A DNA stretch of 64,000 nt from Phycisphaera sp. (GTDB lineage Bacteria > Planctomycetota > Phycisphaerae > Phycisphaerales > SM1A02): contig WGMP01000012.1 of the NCBI GenBank assembly GCA_016124975.1, positions 163,016 to 227,015 on the forward strand, read 5' to 3'. The position numbers and the translations under genes are program-made. A model generated the notes under the pieces. That model ran no database searches. It saw only the letters and a program-made list of their open reading frames with translations, and was not told the origin of the DNA. This document shows, piece after piece, positions 37,348-45,610 of the stretch. Numbering within the stretch: the stretch's first letter is position 1; each line of letters opens with the position of its first letter.

Positions 37348-40095
37348 TCAGGCACGCACGGAGTCGACGAGCCTTCGCAGGAGGTCGAACGCCGCGAGCG
37401 GTGTCAGCGCGTTGAGGTCGACCGTGCGCAAATCCGCGACGACGGGGTGCTCGACATACTCGGTGAAGAGCGAGAGCTGCGGCGTCGGGGCGGGCTTGCG
37501 TGCCTGTGCGGGCGCGGGTGCGGTGGACGCGATCTGCTGCACGCGGCCCGAGAGGGCGTCCGCGACCTCGACCGTGCCGAGGAGTTCGAGCACTTCCTTC
37601 GCGCGCGCGACCGTCTCGCGCGGAAGGCCCGCGAGCCGCGCGACATGGATGCCGTAGCTCCGGTCGGTGCGGCCCGGCACGATCTTGTGGAGGAACACGA
37701 CCTCGTCGTTCCACTCGCGCACGCTGACATGGAGGTTCGTCACGCGCGGCAGCGTGTCGGCGAGCTGCGTGAGCTCGTGGTAGTGCGTCGCGAACAGCGT
37801 GCACGCGCCGCGTGCGGCGAGGGTCTCGGTGATCGCCCACGCGAGGCTGAGGCCGTCGAGCGTGCTCGTGCCGCGACCGATCTCGTCGAGGACGACGAGG
37901 CTCTTCGCCGTCGCGTGGTGCAGGATGTTCGCGGTCTCGGTCATCTCGACCATGAAGGTCGACTGGCCAGAGTGGATCTCGTCGGCGCTGCCGATCCTGG
38001 TCAGGATCGCGTCGAGGACGCCGATCTCGGCCTTCGCGGCGGGCACGAAGCTGCCGACATGGGCGAGGAGCGCGATGAGCGCGACCTGGCGGATGTAGGT
38101 GCTCTTGCCCGCCATGTTCGGGCCCGTGATGAGGGCGAGCGTGGGGGAGCAGTCGCCCGCGCCGACGACTGCGGTGCCGCCCGTCCCCGTTCCACCGAGC
38201 GCCGTGTCGTTCGGCACGAAGCTCGAGGCGAGCGTGCGGTCGAGCACGGGGTGGCGGCCGCCCTCGATCGCGATTCCAGGGGCGTCGCCCATCGTCGGGC
38301 GCGTCCAGCGCTGGCGCCGCGCGACCGACGCGAGGCACGAGAGCGCGTCGAGCTCGCCCGCGCGCTCGCCGAACGCGACGATCTGTGGGAGATGCCCGGC
38401 GACCTCCGCGAGAAGCCGGGTCCACAGCTCCTTCTCGCGCTCGATCGCGCGGGCGTCGGCGCGGAGGACCTTCTCCTCGAACTCCTTCAGTTCGGGCGTG
38501 ATGTAGCGCTCGGCGTTGCGCAGCGTCTGCTTGCGCGTGAAGGAGGCGGGCGCCTTGGCACTGTTCGCGGCGGAGAGCTCGATGTAGTAGCCGAACACCG
38601 AGTTGTAGCCGACCTTGAGCGAGCCGATGCCCGTCGAGGCCACGAGCTCCTCCTGGTACTTCGCGAGCCACGCGCTCGAGTCGCGCTGGAGGAGGCGCGT
38701 CTCGTCGAGCTCGAGGTCGTGGCCGTCGGCGAAGACGCCGCCCTCGCGGAGGTGGGCGGGCGCGTCGCGCTTGATGGCGCACGCGAGAAGTTCGGCGAGC
38801 GGCGCGAGGACGGGCGCGACGCGGGCGAGTTCGGCGCAGTCGGCGGCGAACGCGGCGCTTGGCGCGAGCGTGTCGGCGAGCGGACGGATCGCGGCGAGCG
38901 AGCGGGCGAGCGCGAGGAAGTCGCGCGGGGTCGCGCGGCCGAGCGCGGCGCGACCCGCGATGCGCGCGACATCCTGCAGTTCGCCGAGCTGGGCGAGCAC
39001 GGCGTCTGCGAAGCGCTCGTCGGCCGCGAGCGCTGCGACGCGGTCGAGCCGTGCGTCGATCGCCGGCTTCGCCGCGAGCGGATAGCAGAGCCAGTCGCGC
39101 ACGAGGCGGCGTCCCATCGGAGTCGCGGCGCCGTCGAAGATCGAGAGAAGGCTGCCTTCGGTTGCGCCCGTGCGAAGCGTGCGCTCGATCTCGAGCGCGC
39201 GCAGCGTGGTGGCGTCGACCGCGAGGTGCGCGCCGCGCGAAATGCGTCGCGGCGGCAGGAGGTGGGGGATGCGGCCCGTTGTCTGGTCGGTCGCCTGCGT
39301 CTCGAGCGCGTAGCGGAGGATCGCGCCCGCGGCGGGAATCGCGGGGTCGTCCTTCGCAAAGCCGAAGCCCTCGAGCGATCGCACGCCGAACTGCGCGATG
39401 AGCGCGGCCTGCGCGTCTTCGCCGCGGAAGTACCAGCCCTGTCGCGCGGTGAGCGCGAGGCCGCGCGCGGCGAGGCGCGCGAACTCGGGGTGGATCGAGC
39501 CGTCGCGCTCCTCTGCGTGGACGATCTCGCTTGGCGAGAGGCGCGCGATCTCGTCGCCCAAGAGCGCGACGGGGCACGCGTGCACCGTGAAGGCGCCCGT
39601 CGACACCTCGATTGCCGCGAGATGCGCCTCGGCGCCGTCGATCGCGATGGCGGCGACGCGGTTCGCGCTGCCCGCCTCGAGGAGCGTCTCGTCGACGAGG
39701 GTTCCAGGAGTGAGGACGCGGGTGACGGCGCGCTCGATCACGCCCTTCGCGTCCTTCGGGTCCTGCATCTGCTCGCACACGGCGACGCGGTGGCCCATCG
39801 CGACGAGCCGTCGGATGTAGCCTTCCGCAGAGTGGAAGGGGACGCCCGCCATCGGGAGGCCCTTCGTGCGCTCGGTCAGGGTGATCGAGAGCAGCCTGTG
39901 CACCAGGACCGCGTCGCGCCCGAACATCTCGTAGAAGTCACCGAGTCGGAAGAAGAGGATGCAGTCTGGGTGCGCCTGCTTGAAGCGGGCGTACTGCCGC
40001 ATGGCGGGCGTGGCGAAGTGGGGGTTCTTCGCGGGGTCGGCCCAGCTGACGTCGCGGGGGTTCTCCGTCTCGAAGATGGCGGGAATCTCGGCCAC
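37348..40095 (-). CDS. mutS: DNA mismatch repair protein MutS
   Basis: MutS recognises mismatches and recruits MutL. The 915-residue protein contains the mismatch-binding FYEMF (in RLGDFYEMFGRDA), the connector and lever domains, and an ABC-type ATPase with Walker A GPNMAGKSTYIRQ and DEIGRGTSTLDG. No ATG lies at the right place, so I start at GTG 40095 (AEIPAIFETENP follows), which has a minus-strand TACTCT seven bases upstream. An earlier in-frame ATG lies inside the tRNA-Ala inverted repeat and is not credible. mutL is not nearby. Confidence 0.95.
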   Translation of the reverse strand: MAEIPAIFETENPRDVSWADPAKNPHFATPAMRQYARFKQAHPDCILFFRLGDFYEMFGRDAVLVHRLLSITLTERTKGLPMAGVPFHSAEGYIRRLVAMGHRVAVCEQMQDPKDAKGVIERAVTRVLTPGTLVDETLLEAGSANRVAAIAIDGAEAHLAAIEVSTGAFTVHACPVALLGDEIARLSPSEIVHAEERDGSIHPEFARLAARGLALTARQGWYFRGEDAQAALIAQFGVRSLEGFGFAKDDPAIPAAGAILRYALETQATDQTTGRIPHLLPPRRISRGAHLAVDATTLRALEIERTLRTGATEGSLLSIFDGAATPMGRRLVRDWLCYPLAAKPAIDARLDRVAALAADERFADAVLAQLGELQDVARIAGRAALGRATPRDFLALARSLAAIRPLADTLAPSAAFAADCAELARVAPVLAPLAELLACAIKRDAPAHLREGGVFADGHDLELDETRLLQRDSSAWLAKYQEELVASTGIGSLKVGYNSVFGYYIELSAANSAKAPASFTRKQTLRNAERYITPELKEFEEKVLRADARAIEREKELWTRLLAEVAGHLPQIVAFGERAGELDALSCLASVARRQRWTRPTMGDAPGIAIEGGRHPVLDRTLASSFVPNDTALGGTGTGGTAVVGAGDCSPTLALITGPNMAGKSTYIRQVALIALLAHVGSFVPAAKAEIGVLDAILTRIGSADEIHSGQSTFMVEMTETANILHHATAKSLVVLDEIGRGTSTLDGLSLAWAITETLAARGACTLFATHYHELTQLADTLPRVTNLHVSVREWNDEVVFLHKIVPGRTDRSYGIHVARLAGLPRETVARAKEVLELLGTVEVADALSGRVQQIASTAPAPAQARKPAPTPQLSLFTEYVEHPVVADLRTVDLNALTPLAAFDLLRRLVDSVRA

Positions 40096-40170
40096 GGGCC
40101 GCAGAGTAGAAGCGAGACGGCCGCCCGCGAGAAGGGCGGCGGCGGCAAAAAGAGCGTGGTTTCTCACCCC

Positions 40171-40199
40171 TTTGCAGCGCTCGAGGAGCTTGCTACAAT
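40171..40199 (+). promoter_or_regulatory. promoter of tRNA-Ala
   Basis: TTTGCA (40171-40176), a 17-bp spacer and TACAAT (40194-40199) predict a start near 40206, seven bases before the tRNA. It is divergent from the mutS start region. Confidence 0.7.
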
Positions 40200-40212
40200 C
40201 CCGCTCCTCCCA

Positions 40213-40285
40213 GGGGTGGTAGCTCAATTGGGAGAGCGCCTCGGTCGCATCGAGGAGGTTGTGAGTTCGATCCTCATCCACTCCA
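40213..40285 (+). tRNA. tRNA-Ala (CGC anticodon)
   Basis: The cloverleaf has acceptor GGGGTGG/CCACTCC (one G-T wobble), D stem GCTC/GAGC, anticodon stem CCTCG/CGAGG with loop GTCGCAT (anticodon CGC), T arm GTGAG/CTCAT with TTCGATC, and discriminator A. No 3' CCA is encoded beyond the discriminator. It reads GCG codons, common in such GC-rich DNA. Confidence 0.93.
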
Positions 40286-40333
40286 TATGAAACAGGAGGG
40301 GTCCGCGAAGCGGACCCCTCCTGTTTCATATGG
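40283..40333 (+). terminator. 24-bp perfect inverted repeat after tRNA-Ala
   Basis: Arms at 40283-40306 and 40310-40333 are perfectly complementary over 24 bp around a GAA loop. The left arm includes the last three bases of the tRNA. It is followed by TGTTTGAG rather than a pure T-tract. Termination is the likeliest role, but the length and perfection are unusual. Confidence 0.6.
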
Positions 40334-40449
40334 GTGTTTGAGCGTTCGCAACCGGCGTGCGGGCGCGGCTGCGCCGCGCGTCGCCCGCCTTTGCTCGCTC
40401 TGGCGGGGGCGGGGGTCTAGGCCAGCGGTCGGCTATCCTCTCCGCCCCG

Positions 40450-41586
40450 ATGGAACTCCACGCGATTCTGGCCCACCAAGCCGAGGCCGAGAGCCTGCTC
40501 TCGCCCTCCTGGCTCCTCGTCCTCTACTGCGTCCTTGTCGGCATCGCGTCGCTCGCCGGCGGCGCGCTCGCGGCGAGCCTCAAGCTGTCGCACCGACGCC
40601 TGCAGTTCGCGCTCAGCTTCGTCGGCGGCACGATGCTCGGGGTGGGGCTCTTCCACCTGCTCACGCACGCGGTGATCATCGCTCTCGAGACCTCGACCGC
40701 CGCGGCGGGCGGCGGTCTCTCGCACGGCATCCTACACGGCGCGCTCGACGGCGTGATGCTCGCGCTCGTGCTCGGGTTCCTCGCGATGTTCCTGCTCGAG
40801 CGGTTCTTCCACTTCCACCAGCACGAGTCGCCCGAGCACGCGGGGCATCACGACTGCTGCGACGACGGATGCGACGCCCATGGCGGGGCGGGTGCCAAGC
40901 CTCAGGGCCACGGCCATTCGCACGGGCACTCGCATGGGCACTCGCATGGCCGTCGCGGCGGAAAGAAGACAAGCGAGCTCGGCTGGGTCGGCGCAGCCAT
41001 CGGCCTGACGCTGCACAGCGTGCTCGAGGGCGTTGCGCTTGGTGCCTCGGTGCTCGCGGGCATGGCCCACGACCACGGCGGCGCGATCGCCGGGCTTGCG
41101 ACCTTCTTCGTCATCCTCATGCACAAGCCGTTCGACGGACTGACGGTGGCCATGCTCGTTCGAGCAGCGGGCAGGCCTGCGGGATTCGCGCACGCCGTGA
41201 ACGCGCTCTTCGCCCTTGTGGTTCCCGTCGGCGCGGCGCTCCTCTGGTTCGGCGTGTCCGAGAGCGGCGCGGAGATCCTTCCGTACGCCCTTGCCTTCAG
41301 CGCGGGAACCTTCCTCTGCATCGCCTCGAGCGACCTGCTGCCCGAGCTCCAGTTCCACCGCCATGACCGCATCGGGCTTTCCGCGGCGCTGGTGGTCGGG
41401 CTCGCGCTCGCAGGTGCGATCGCGCGCTTCGAGTCCTCGGTCGCGCAGTCGCACGGGCATCACCACCACCACGGTCACGACCACGGCCATGGGCACGACC
41501 ACGGGCACGACCACGGGCACGACCACGGGCACGACCACGGTCACGACCACGCGCCCGCGCCCGCCGCGCCCGCCGATGCGGGCTGA
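40450..41586 (+). CDS. ZIP-family metal transporter with His-rich loops
   Basis: ZIP proteins import zinc or related divalent metals. The 378-residue protein has about eight membrane helices; the family signature HSVLEGVALGASV is followed by HKPFDGLTVAMLV, whose His residues line the metal path. A large His-rich loop (GHGHSHGHSHG, about 152-165) and a His-Asp-Gly-rich tail (repeats of HDHG encoded by a 12-bp repeat) could store or sense metal. ATG 40450 has TATCCT ten bases upstream. It is probably co-transcribed with the 59-residue gene that follows. Confidence 0.92.
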   Translation: MELHAILAHQAEAESLLSPSWLLVLYCVLVGIASLAGGALAASLKLSHRRLQFALSFVGGTMLGVGLFHLLTHAVIIALETSTAAAGGGLSHGILHGALDGVMLALVLGFLAMFLLERFFHFHQHESPEHAGHHDCCDDGCDAHGGAGAKPQGHGHSHGHSHGHSHGRRGGKKTSELGWVGAAIGLTLHSVLEGVALGASVLAGMAHDHGGAIAGLATFFVILMHKPFDGLTVAMLVRAAGRPAGFAHAVNALFALVVPVGAALLWFGVSESGAEILPYALAFSAGTFLCIASSDLLPELQFHRHDRIGLSAALVVGLALAGAIARFESSVAQSHGHHHHHGHDHGHGHDHGHDHGHDHGHDHGHDHAPAPAAPADAG

Positions 41587-41615
41587 GGCGAAGGCTTTAA
41601 CCAGAGGATTCCACG

Positions 41616-41795
41616 ATGAAGGTCAAGGCTGAAGTCGTCATCGCCGAGCTGAACAGGCTGCGCGGGGACATCGACAAGGACATGACGGATCCCGAGTACT
41701 TCGCGATGCACCACGCGCTGTGCTTCATCTCCTACAAGATGGGGGAGTTCCAGAAGTACCTCGACGAGGTCGTGAAGGACGGGGAGCATCCGTGA
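41616..41795 (+). CDS. small protein of 59 residues
   Basis: Not recognised. The frame ATG 41616 to TGA 41795 encodes a protein beginning MKVKAEVVIAELNRLRG and ending GEFQKYLDEVVKDGEHP, an amphipathic all-helical sequence with MHHALCFISYK in the middle. A strong SD (AGAGGA) lies about seven bases before the start. Codon use is like its neighbours, with G/C at most third positions. It follows the ZIP gene by 29 bp, so one operon is likely. The His pair and Cys invite a link with metal handling, but that is speculation. Confidence 0.75.
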   Translation: MKVKAEVVIAELNRLRGDIDKDMTDPEYFAMHHALCFISYKMGEFQKYLDEVVKDGEHP

Positions 41796-41800
41796 TCTGA

Positions 41801-42021
41801 GCGGTTGCGGCTGCGGCCGCGCCCTTTGGTGCTTGAGCGTCGTCTGAACGCGCGGTTGCGGCTGCGGCCGCGCCCTTTGGTGCTTGAGCGTCGTCTGAAC
41901 GCGCGGTTGCGGCTGCGGCCGCGCCCTTTGGTGCTTGAGCGTCGTCCGAACGCGCGGTTGCGGCTGCGGCCGCGCCCTTTGGTGCTTGAGCGTCGTCCGA
42001 ACGCGCGGTTGCGGCTGCGGC
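41801..42021 (+). repeat. 51-bp tandem repeat, about 4.3 units, after the small gene
   Basis: Units start at 41801, 41852, 41903, 41954 and 42005 (partial). Each begins with the 33-bp core GCGGTTGCGGCTGCGG...TTTGGTGCT, followed by a spacer TGAGCGTCGT(C/T). The array starts five bases after the TGA of the small gene. The core recurs at 54620 and 63918. A separate short GTTGATCGG repeat follows at about 42050-42080. The remaining bases up to ileS hold no gene. Confidence 0.93.
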
Positions 42022-42165
42022 ACCGACTTGCCTGCCGGCCGCGGGCGGGGTTGATCGGTGTTGATCGGTGTTGATCGGGGTTGGCTGCGGCCACGCGCGG
42101 CATGCCGTAACGGGTAGACTCTTGGTTTCCAAGGGCCTGGAGCCCTCGGCAGAATCGAGCAACCC

Positions 42166-45102
42166 ATGTCGGACGCGCAGCAGCAGGCGGCGGGCTCGGG
42201 CGGACAGCCCTCGGCCGAGAAGAACCGCTACAAGGACTCCCTCAACCTCCCCAAGACGGGCTTCGCCATGAAGGCGAACCTGATCCAGGCGGAGCCGCAG
42301 TCGCTCAGGCGCTGGGAGGACGCGCGCGTCTTCAACCGCATCCAGCATGTCCGCGAGCAGGCGGAGCCGTTCGTCTTCCATGACGGGCCTCCCTACGCGA
42401 ACGGGCCCATCCACATGGGCCACATGCTCAACAAGGTGCTGAAGGACTTCGTCGTCCGTGGCGCGCTGATGGAGGGCCGCCGCGTGCGCTTCGTGCCGGG
42501 CTGGGACACCCACGGCCTGCCGATCGAGCACAAGGTGATGACCGAGCTCCACGAGAAGGGGAAGACCGCGAAGCTCGAGACGCTTGCGCCCGAGCAGCGC
42601 CACATGGCGATCCGCCGCGAGTGCGCCACGGCCGCGACGAAGTTCATCGGGCTGCAGGCCGAGCAGATGAAGCGGCTGCTCACGCTCGCCGACTACGCCG
42701 ATCCCTACTACACGCTGATGCCCGCCTACGAGGGCAAGGTGCTCGAGGTGTTCGCGGATCTCGTCGACCAAGGCGTCGTGGTGCGTGCGCTGAAGCCCGT
42801 GCACTGGTCGATCGCGAACAAGACGGCCCTCGCGGAGGCGGAGCTCGAGTACGAGGACCGCACCGATCTCTCGGTGTACGTCGACTTCGAGGCCGCGGAC
42901 CGCGCCAAGGTCGCGGCCGCGTTCGGCCTGCTGGCCGAGGCGCCCGCCGACGCGGGCGAGGGTGACGCGGAAGGCGGCGGCGAGGTGGAGGCCGAGGTCG
43001 ACGAGTCGCGCATCCTCGACATGACGCCGAGCTTCATGATCTGGACGACGACGCCGTGGACGCTGCCTGCGAACCTCGCGATCGCCGTCCACGAGCGCTC
43101 GCGCTATGCGCTTGTCGAGATCGACGGGAACACCACGGTGATGGCGAGCGACCTCGTGGCGGCGGTCGCGAAGAAGGCTGGCTCCGAGAAGGTCGTCGTG
43201 CGCGCGGAGTGCGACGGCGCGAAGCTCGTCGGGCTCGAGTACCGCCATCCGTTCTGCGAGCGGAAGGGCCGCATCGTCGGCGCCGACTACGTCACGCTCG
43301 AGGACGGCACGGGCCTCGTCCACACCGCGCCCGGGCATGGCGCGGACGACTACCGCACGGGCCTCAAGGAAGGCCTGCCCGCCTACTGCCCCGTGCGCGA
43401 GGACGGCACCTACGACGACACCGTGCCCGCGTGGCTGCGCGGGAAGTCGATCTGGGACGCGAACAAGGAGGTCACCGAGCGCCTGCGCGCGAGCGGGCAC
43501 CTCTTCCACGACCATTCGTTCGTCCACTCGTACCCTCACGACTGGCGCTCGAAGACGCCCGTCATCTTCCGCGCGACCGAGCAGTGGTTCGTCGGCGTCG
43601 ACGCGCCGATGAAGCGCGACGGCAAGACGCTGCGCGCGCGCGCGCTCGAGGCGATCACGAACGAGGTCGGCTTCACGCCCGAGTGGGGGCGCAACCGCCT
43701 GCGCGGCATGCTCGAGTCGCGCCCGGACTGGTGCATCTCGCGCCAGCGCTCATGGGGCCTGCCGATCCCCGCGTTCAAGACGAAGGACGGCGCGACCTTC
43801 CTCACCTCGGCCAGCGTGCGCGCGATCGCGAAGCGATTCTCCGAGAAGGGAAGCGACGCGTGGTTCCAGGAGTCGCCGGCCGAGCTTCTCTCGCACTACG
43901 ACGCGTCGAAGGACCCCGCCGCGCCCGCCGGGCTCGACATCGCGTCGCTCGTGAAGCTCCACGACATCTTCGATGTGTGGTTCGAGGCTGGAAGCTCATG
44001 GAACGCGGTGCTGCGCGCGCGCGGCATCGGCTATCCGAGCGAGATCTACCTCGAGGGCAGCGACCAGCACCGCGGGTGGTTCCAGCTGTCGCTCCTGCCT
44101 GCGATCGGCGCCACGGGCCACGCGCCGTTCAAGCGCCTCGTGACGCACGGCTTCATCGTCGACAAGAACGGCCACAAGATGTCGAAGTCGATCGGCAACA
44201 CCATCGACGTCGAGGCGCTCCTCAAGGAGTTCGGCGCCGATGTCTGCCGCTGGTGGGTGGCGGGCGTCGACTACGAGAACGACATCCGCTCCGACAGCGA
44301 GTTCTTCAAGGTCGCGGGCGAGAGCTACCGCAAGGTGCGCAACACGATCCGCTATCTCCTCTCGAATCTGGAGGGTTTCGACGCGTCCGAGACCGACTCG
44401 ATCCTCTCTGGAATCGCGCCGACGAGTCTGGAGGCGTGGGTGCTCGCGCAGGTCGCGTCGACACAGGAGGCCGTGCGCCGCGCGATCGCCGCGTGCAGCT
44501 TCCGCGAGGCGCAGCAGGCGATCTTCACGCTCTGCAACGAGACGCTCTCGTCGGTCTACTGCGCCGCCACGAAGGACAGGCTCTACTGCGACGCGCCGCG
44601 CAGCTCGCGCCGCCGCGCAGCGCAGGCCGCGATGCACCGTGCGGCGGACAGCCTCTGCCGCATGCTCGCGCCGTTCCTCCCGCACACGGCCGACGAGGCG
44701 TTCCGCGCGCTCATGCGCGACGAGACGGCCTGCGTGCATCTCGAGCACTTCCACACGCTGGTGCACGCCTGCGACGCGCGGTGGAGCGAGGTGCTCGCGC
44801 TGCGCGAGCTCGCGCACGCGGCCCTCGAGAAGGCGAAGGAGCGGGGGATCGAGAACCCGCTCGACGCAGGCATCGCGCTTCCCGTCTCGCACCACCATCT
44901 CGCGGAGTTCGCCGCCGACCTGCCCGATCTCTTCGGCGTGTCGCGCGTGATCCTGGCGCAGGACCAGAGCGCGATCGAGGTGATCGACCTCCGCGAAGAG
45001 CCGCGGTGCGAGCGGAGCTGGCGCCGGGACGGCACCGTGCGCGTGCGGTCCGACGGCGGCATGCTCTCCGACCGCGATGCGGAGGCCGTCGGGGTCGCTT
45101 GA
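42166..45102 (+). CDS. ileS: isoleucyl-tRNA synthetase
   Basis: IleRS charges tRNA-Ile. The 978-residue class I synthetase has HMGH (83-86), an editing domain (TPSFMIWTTTPWTLPANL; GTGLVHTAPGHG), KMSKS (671-675), and the anticodon-binding helical domain. An acidic insertion (EGDAEGGGEVEAEVDE) lies before the editing domain. The C-terminal zinc ribbon, normally CxxC plus CxxC, reads RCERSW and MLSDRD, leaving only one cysteine. The zinc site is therefore lost although the surrounding sequence aligns. ATG 42166 fits the family start. Confidence 0.96.
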   Translation: MSDAQQQAAGSGGQPSAEKNRYKDSLNLPKTGFAMKANLIQAEPQSLRRWEDARVFNRIQHVREQAEPFVFHDGPPYANGPIHMGHMLNKVLKDFVVRGALMEGRRVRFVPGWDTHGLPIEHKVMTELHEKGKTAKLETLAPEQRHMAIRRECATAATKFIGLQAEQMKRLLTLADYADPYYTLMPAYEGKVLEVFADLVDQGVVVRALKPVHWSIANKTALAEAELEYEDRTDLSVYVDFEAADRAKVAAAFGLLAEAPADAGEGDAEGGGEVEAEVDESRILDMTPSFMIWTTTPWTLPANLAIAVHERSRYALVEIDGNTTVMASDLVAAVAKKAGSEKVVVRAECDGAKLVGLEYRHPFCERKGRIVGADYVTLEDGTGLVHTAPGHGADDYRTGLKEGLPAYCPVREDGTYDDTVPAWLRGKSIWDANKEVTERLRASGHLFHDHSFVHSYPHDWRSKTPVIFRATEQWFVGVDAPMKRDGKTLRARALEAITNEVGFTPEWGRNRLRGMLESRPDWCISRQRSWGLPIPAFKTKDGATFLTSASVRAIAKRFSEKGSDAWFQESPAELLSHYDASKDPAAPAGLDIASLVKLHDIFDVWFEAGSSWNAVLRARGIGYPSEIYLEGSDQHRGWFQLSLLPAIGATGHAPFKRLVTHGFIVDKNGHKMSKSIGNTIDVEALLKEFGADVCRWWVAGVDYENDIRSDSEFFKVAGESYRKVRNTIRYLLSNLEGFDASETDSILSGIAPTSLEAWVLAQVASTQEAVRRAIAACSFREAQQAIFTLCNETLSSVYCAATKDRLYCDAPRSSRRRAAQAAMHRAADSLCRMLAPFLPHTADEAFRALMRDETACVHLEHFHTLVHACDARWSEVLALRELAHAALEKAKERGIENPLDAGIALPVSHHHLAEFAADLPDLFGVSRVILAQDQSAIEVIDLREEPRCERSWRRDGTVRVRSDGGMLSDRDAEAVGVA

Positions 45103-45596
45103 CCGAGGAGCTTTGCGGGCAGCGGACTTGGCCGGCCGCGGCGCCTTTTGCGATTTCCGCACCCGCGGCGTTTGACTTCGCCCCAGCGCATGGCATCTTG
45201 GGGGTGCCTCGTGTCCCTTCGGGGGCACTCGCGGGGCGGAGTGTTTGCGAGAGAGAGAACTCGCGGGAGAGAGAGCGGGTTGGCGGGGTGCCGTGCTGCT
45301 TCGGCAGCGGAGTCTTGAGAGGGCTCCGTTGCGGATCCCCCGGCCCCGACGACCCGTCCCGCAGTGAAGCCCGATGTCCCTCGATGGGGCGTTCGGGTGA
45401 ACGCATGTTCCGAAGCGTGCCGCGAGGCGTGCTTCACACGAATGAGGGCTGCGCGCCTTCTGACCTGCCTTTCGTCGGCCGAGCCTCGCTCGCCGCCCTC
45501 GGATCGCGCGTCGGGATCAAGCGGGCCCTGTTTCGTTTTTCGCATCGGGCCCGCGCGGGCCGACCGCCCGCCATCGCGCGCCCGTGGGCGGTCAAG
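45103..45596. other. intergenic, no gene seen
   Basis: About 500 bp follow ileS without a recognisable gene. A GA-rich stretch (GAGAGAGAGAACTCGCGGGA, about 45250) and several GC hairpins occur. The only regulatory signal I trust is TACAGT at 45597, next to the cytochrome gene. Confidence 0.35.
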
Positions 45597-45610
45597 TACA
45601 GTGGGTGGCG

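Noticed and set aside
37447..40290. A 947-codon open frame antisense to mutS
   Set aside because: It mirrors mutS, is a low-complexity Arg/Glu/Ala/Val sequence, and arises because G/C third positions on one strand leave the complementary frame open. The mutS frame has all family motifs.
41801..42021. CRISPR array
   Set aside because: Units are contiguous with no unique spacers, and no cas gene is near. It is a simple tandem repeat.
42080..42165. T-box riboswitch before ileS
   Set aside because: No T-box consensus, specifier loop or terminator/antiterminator pair is visible in the short leader.
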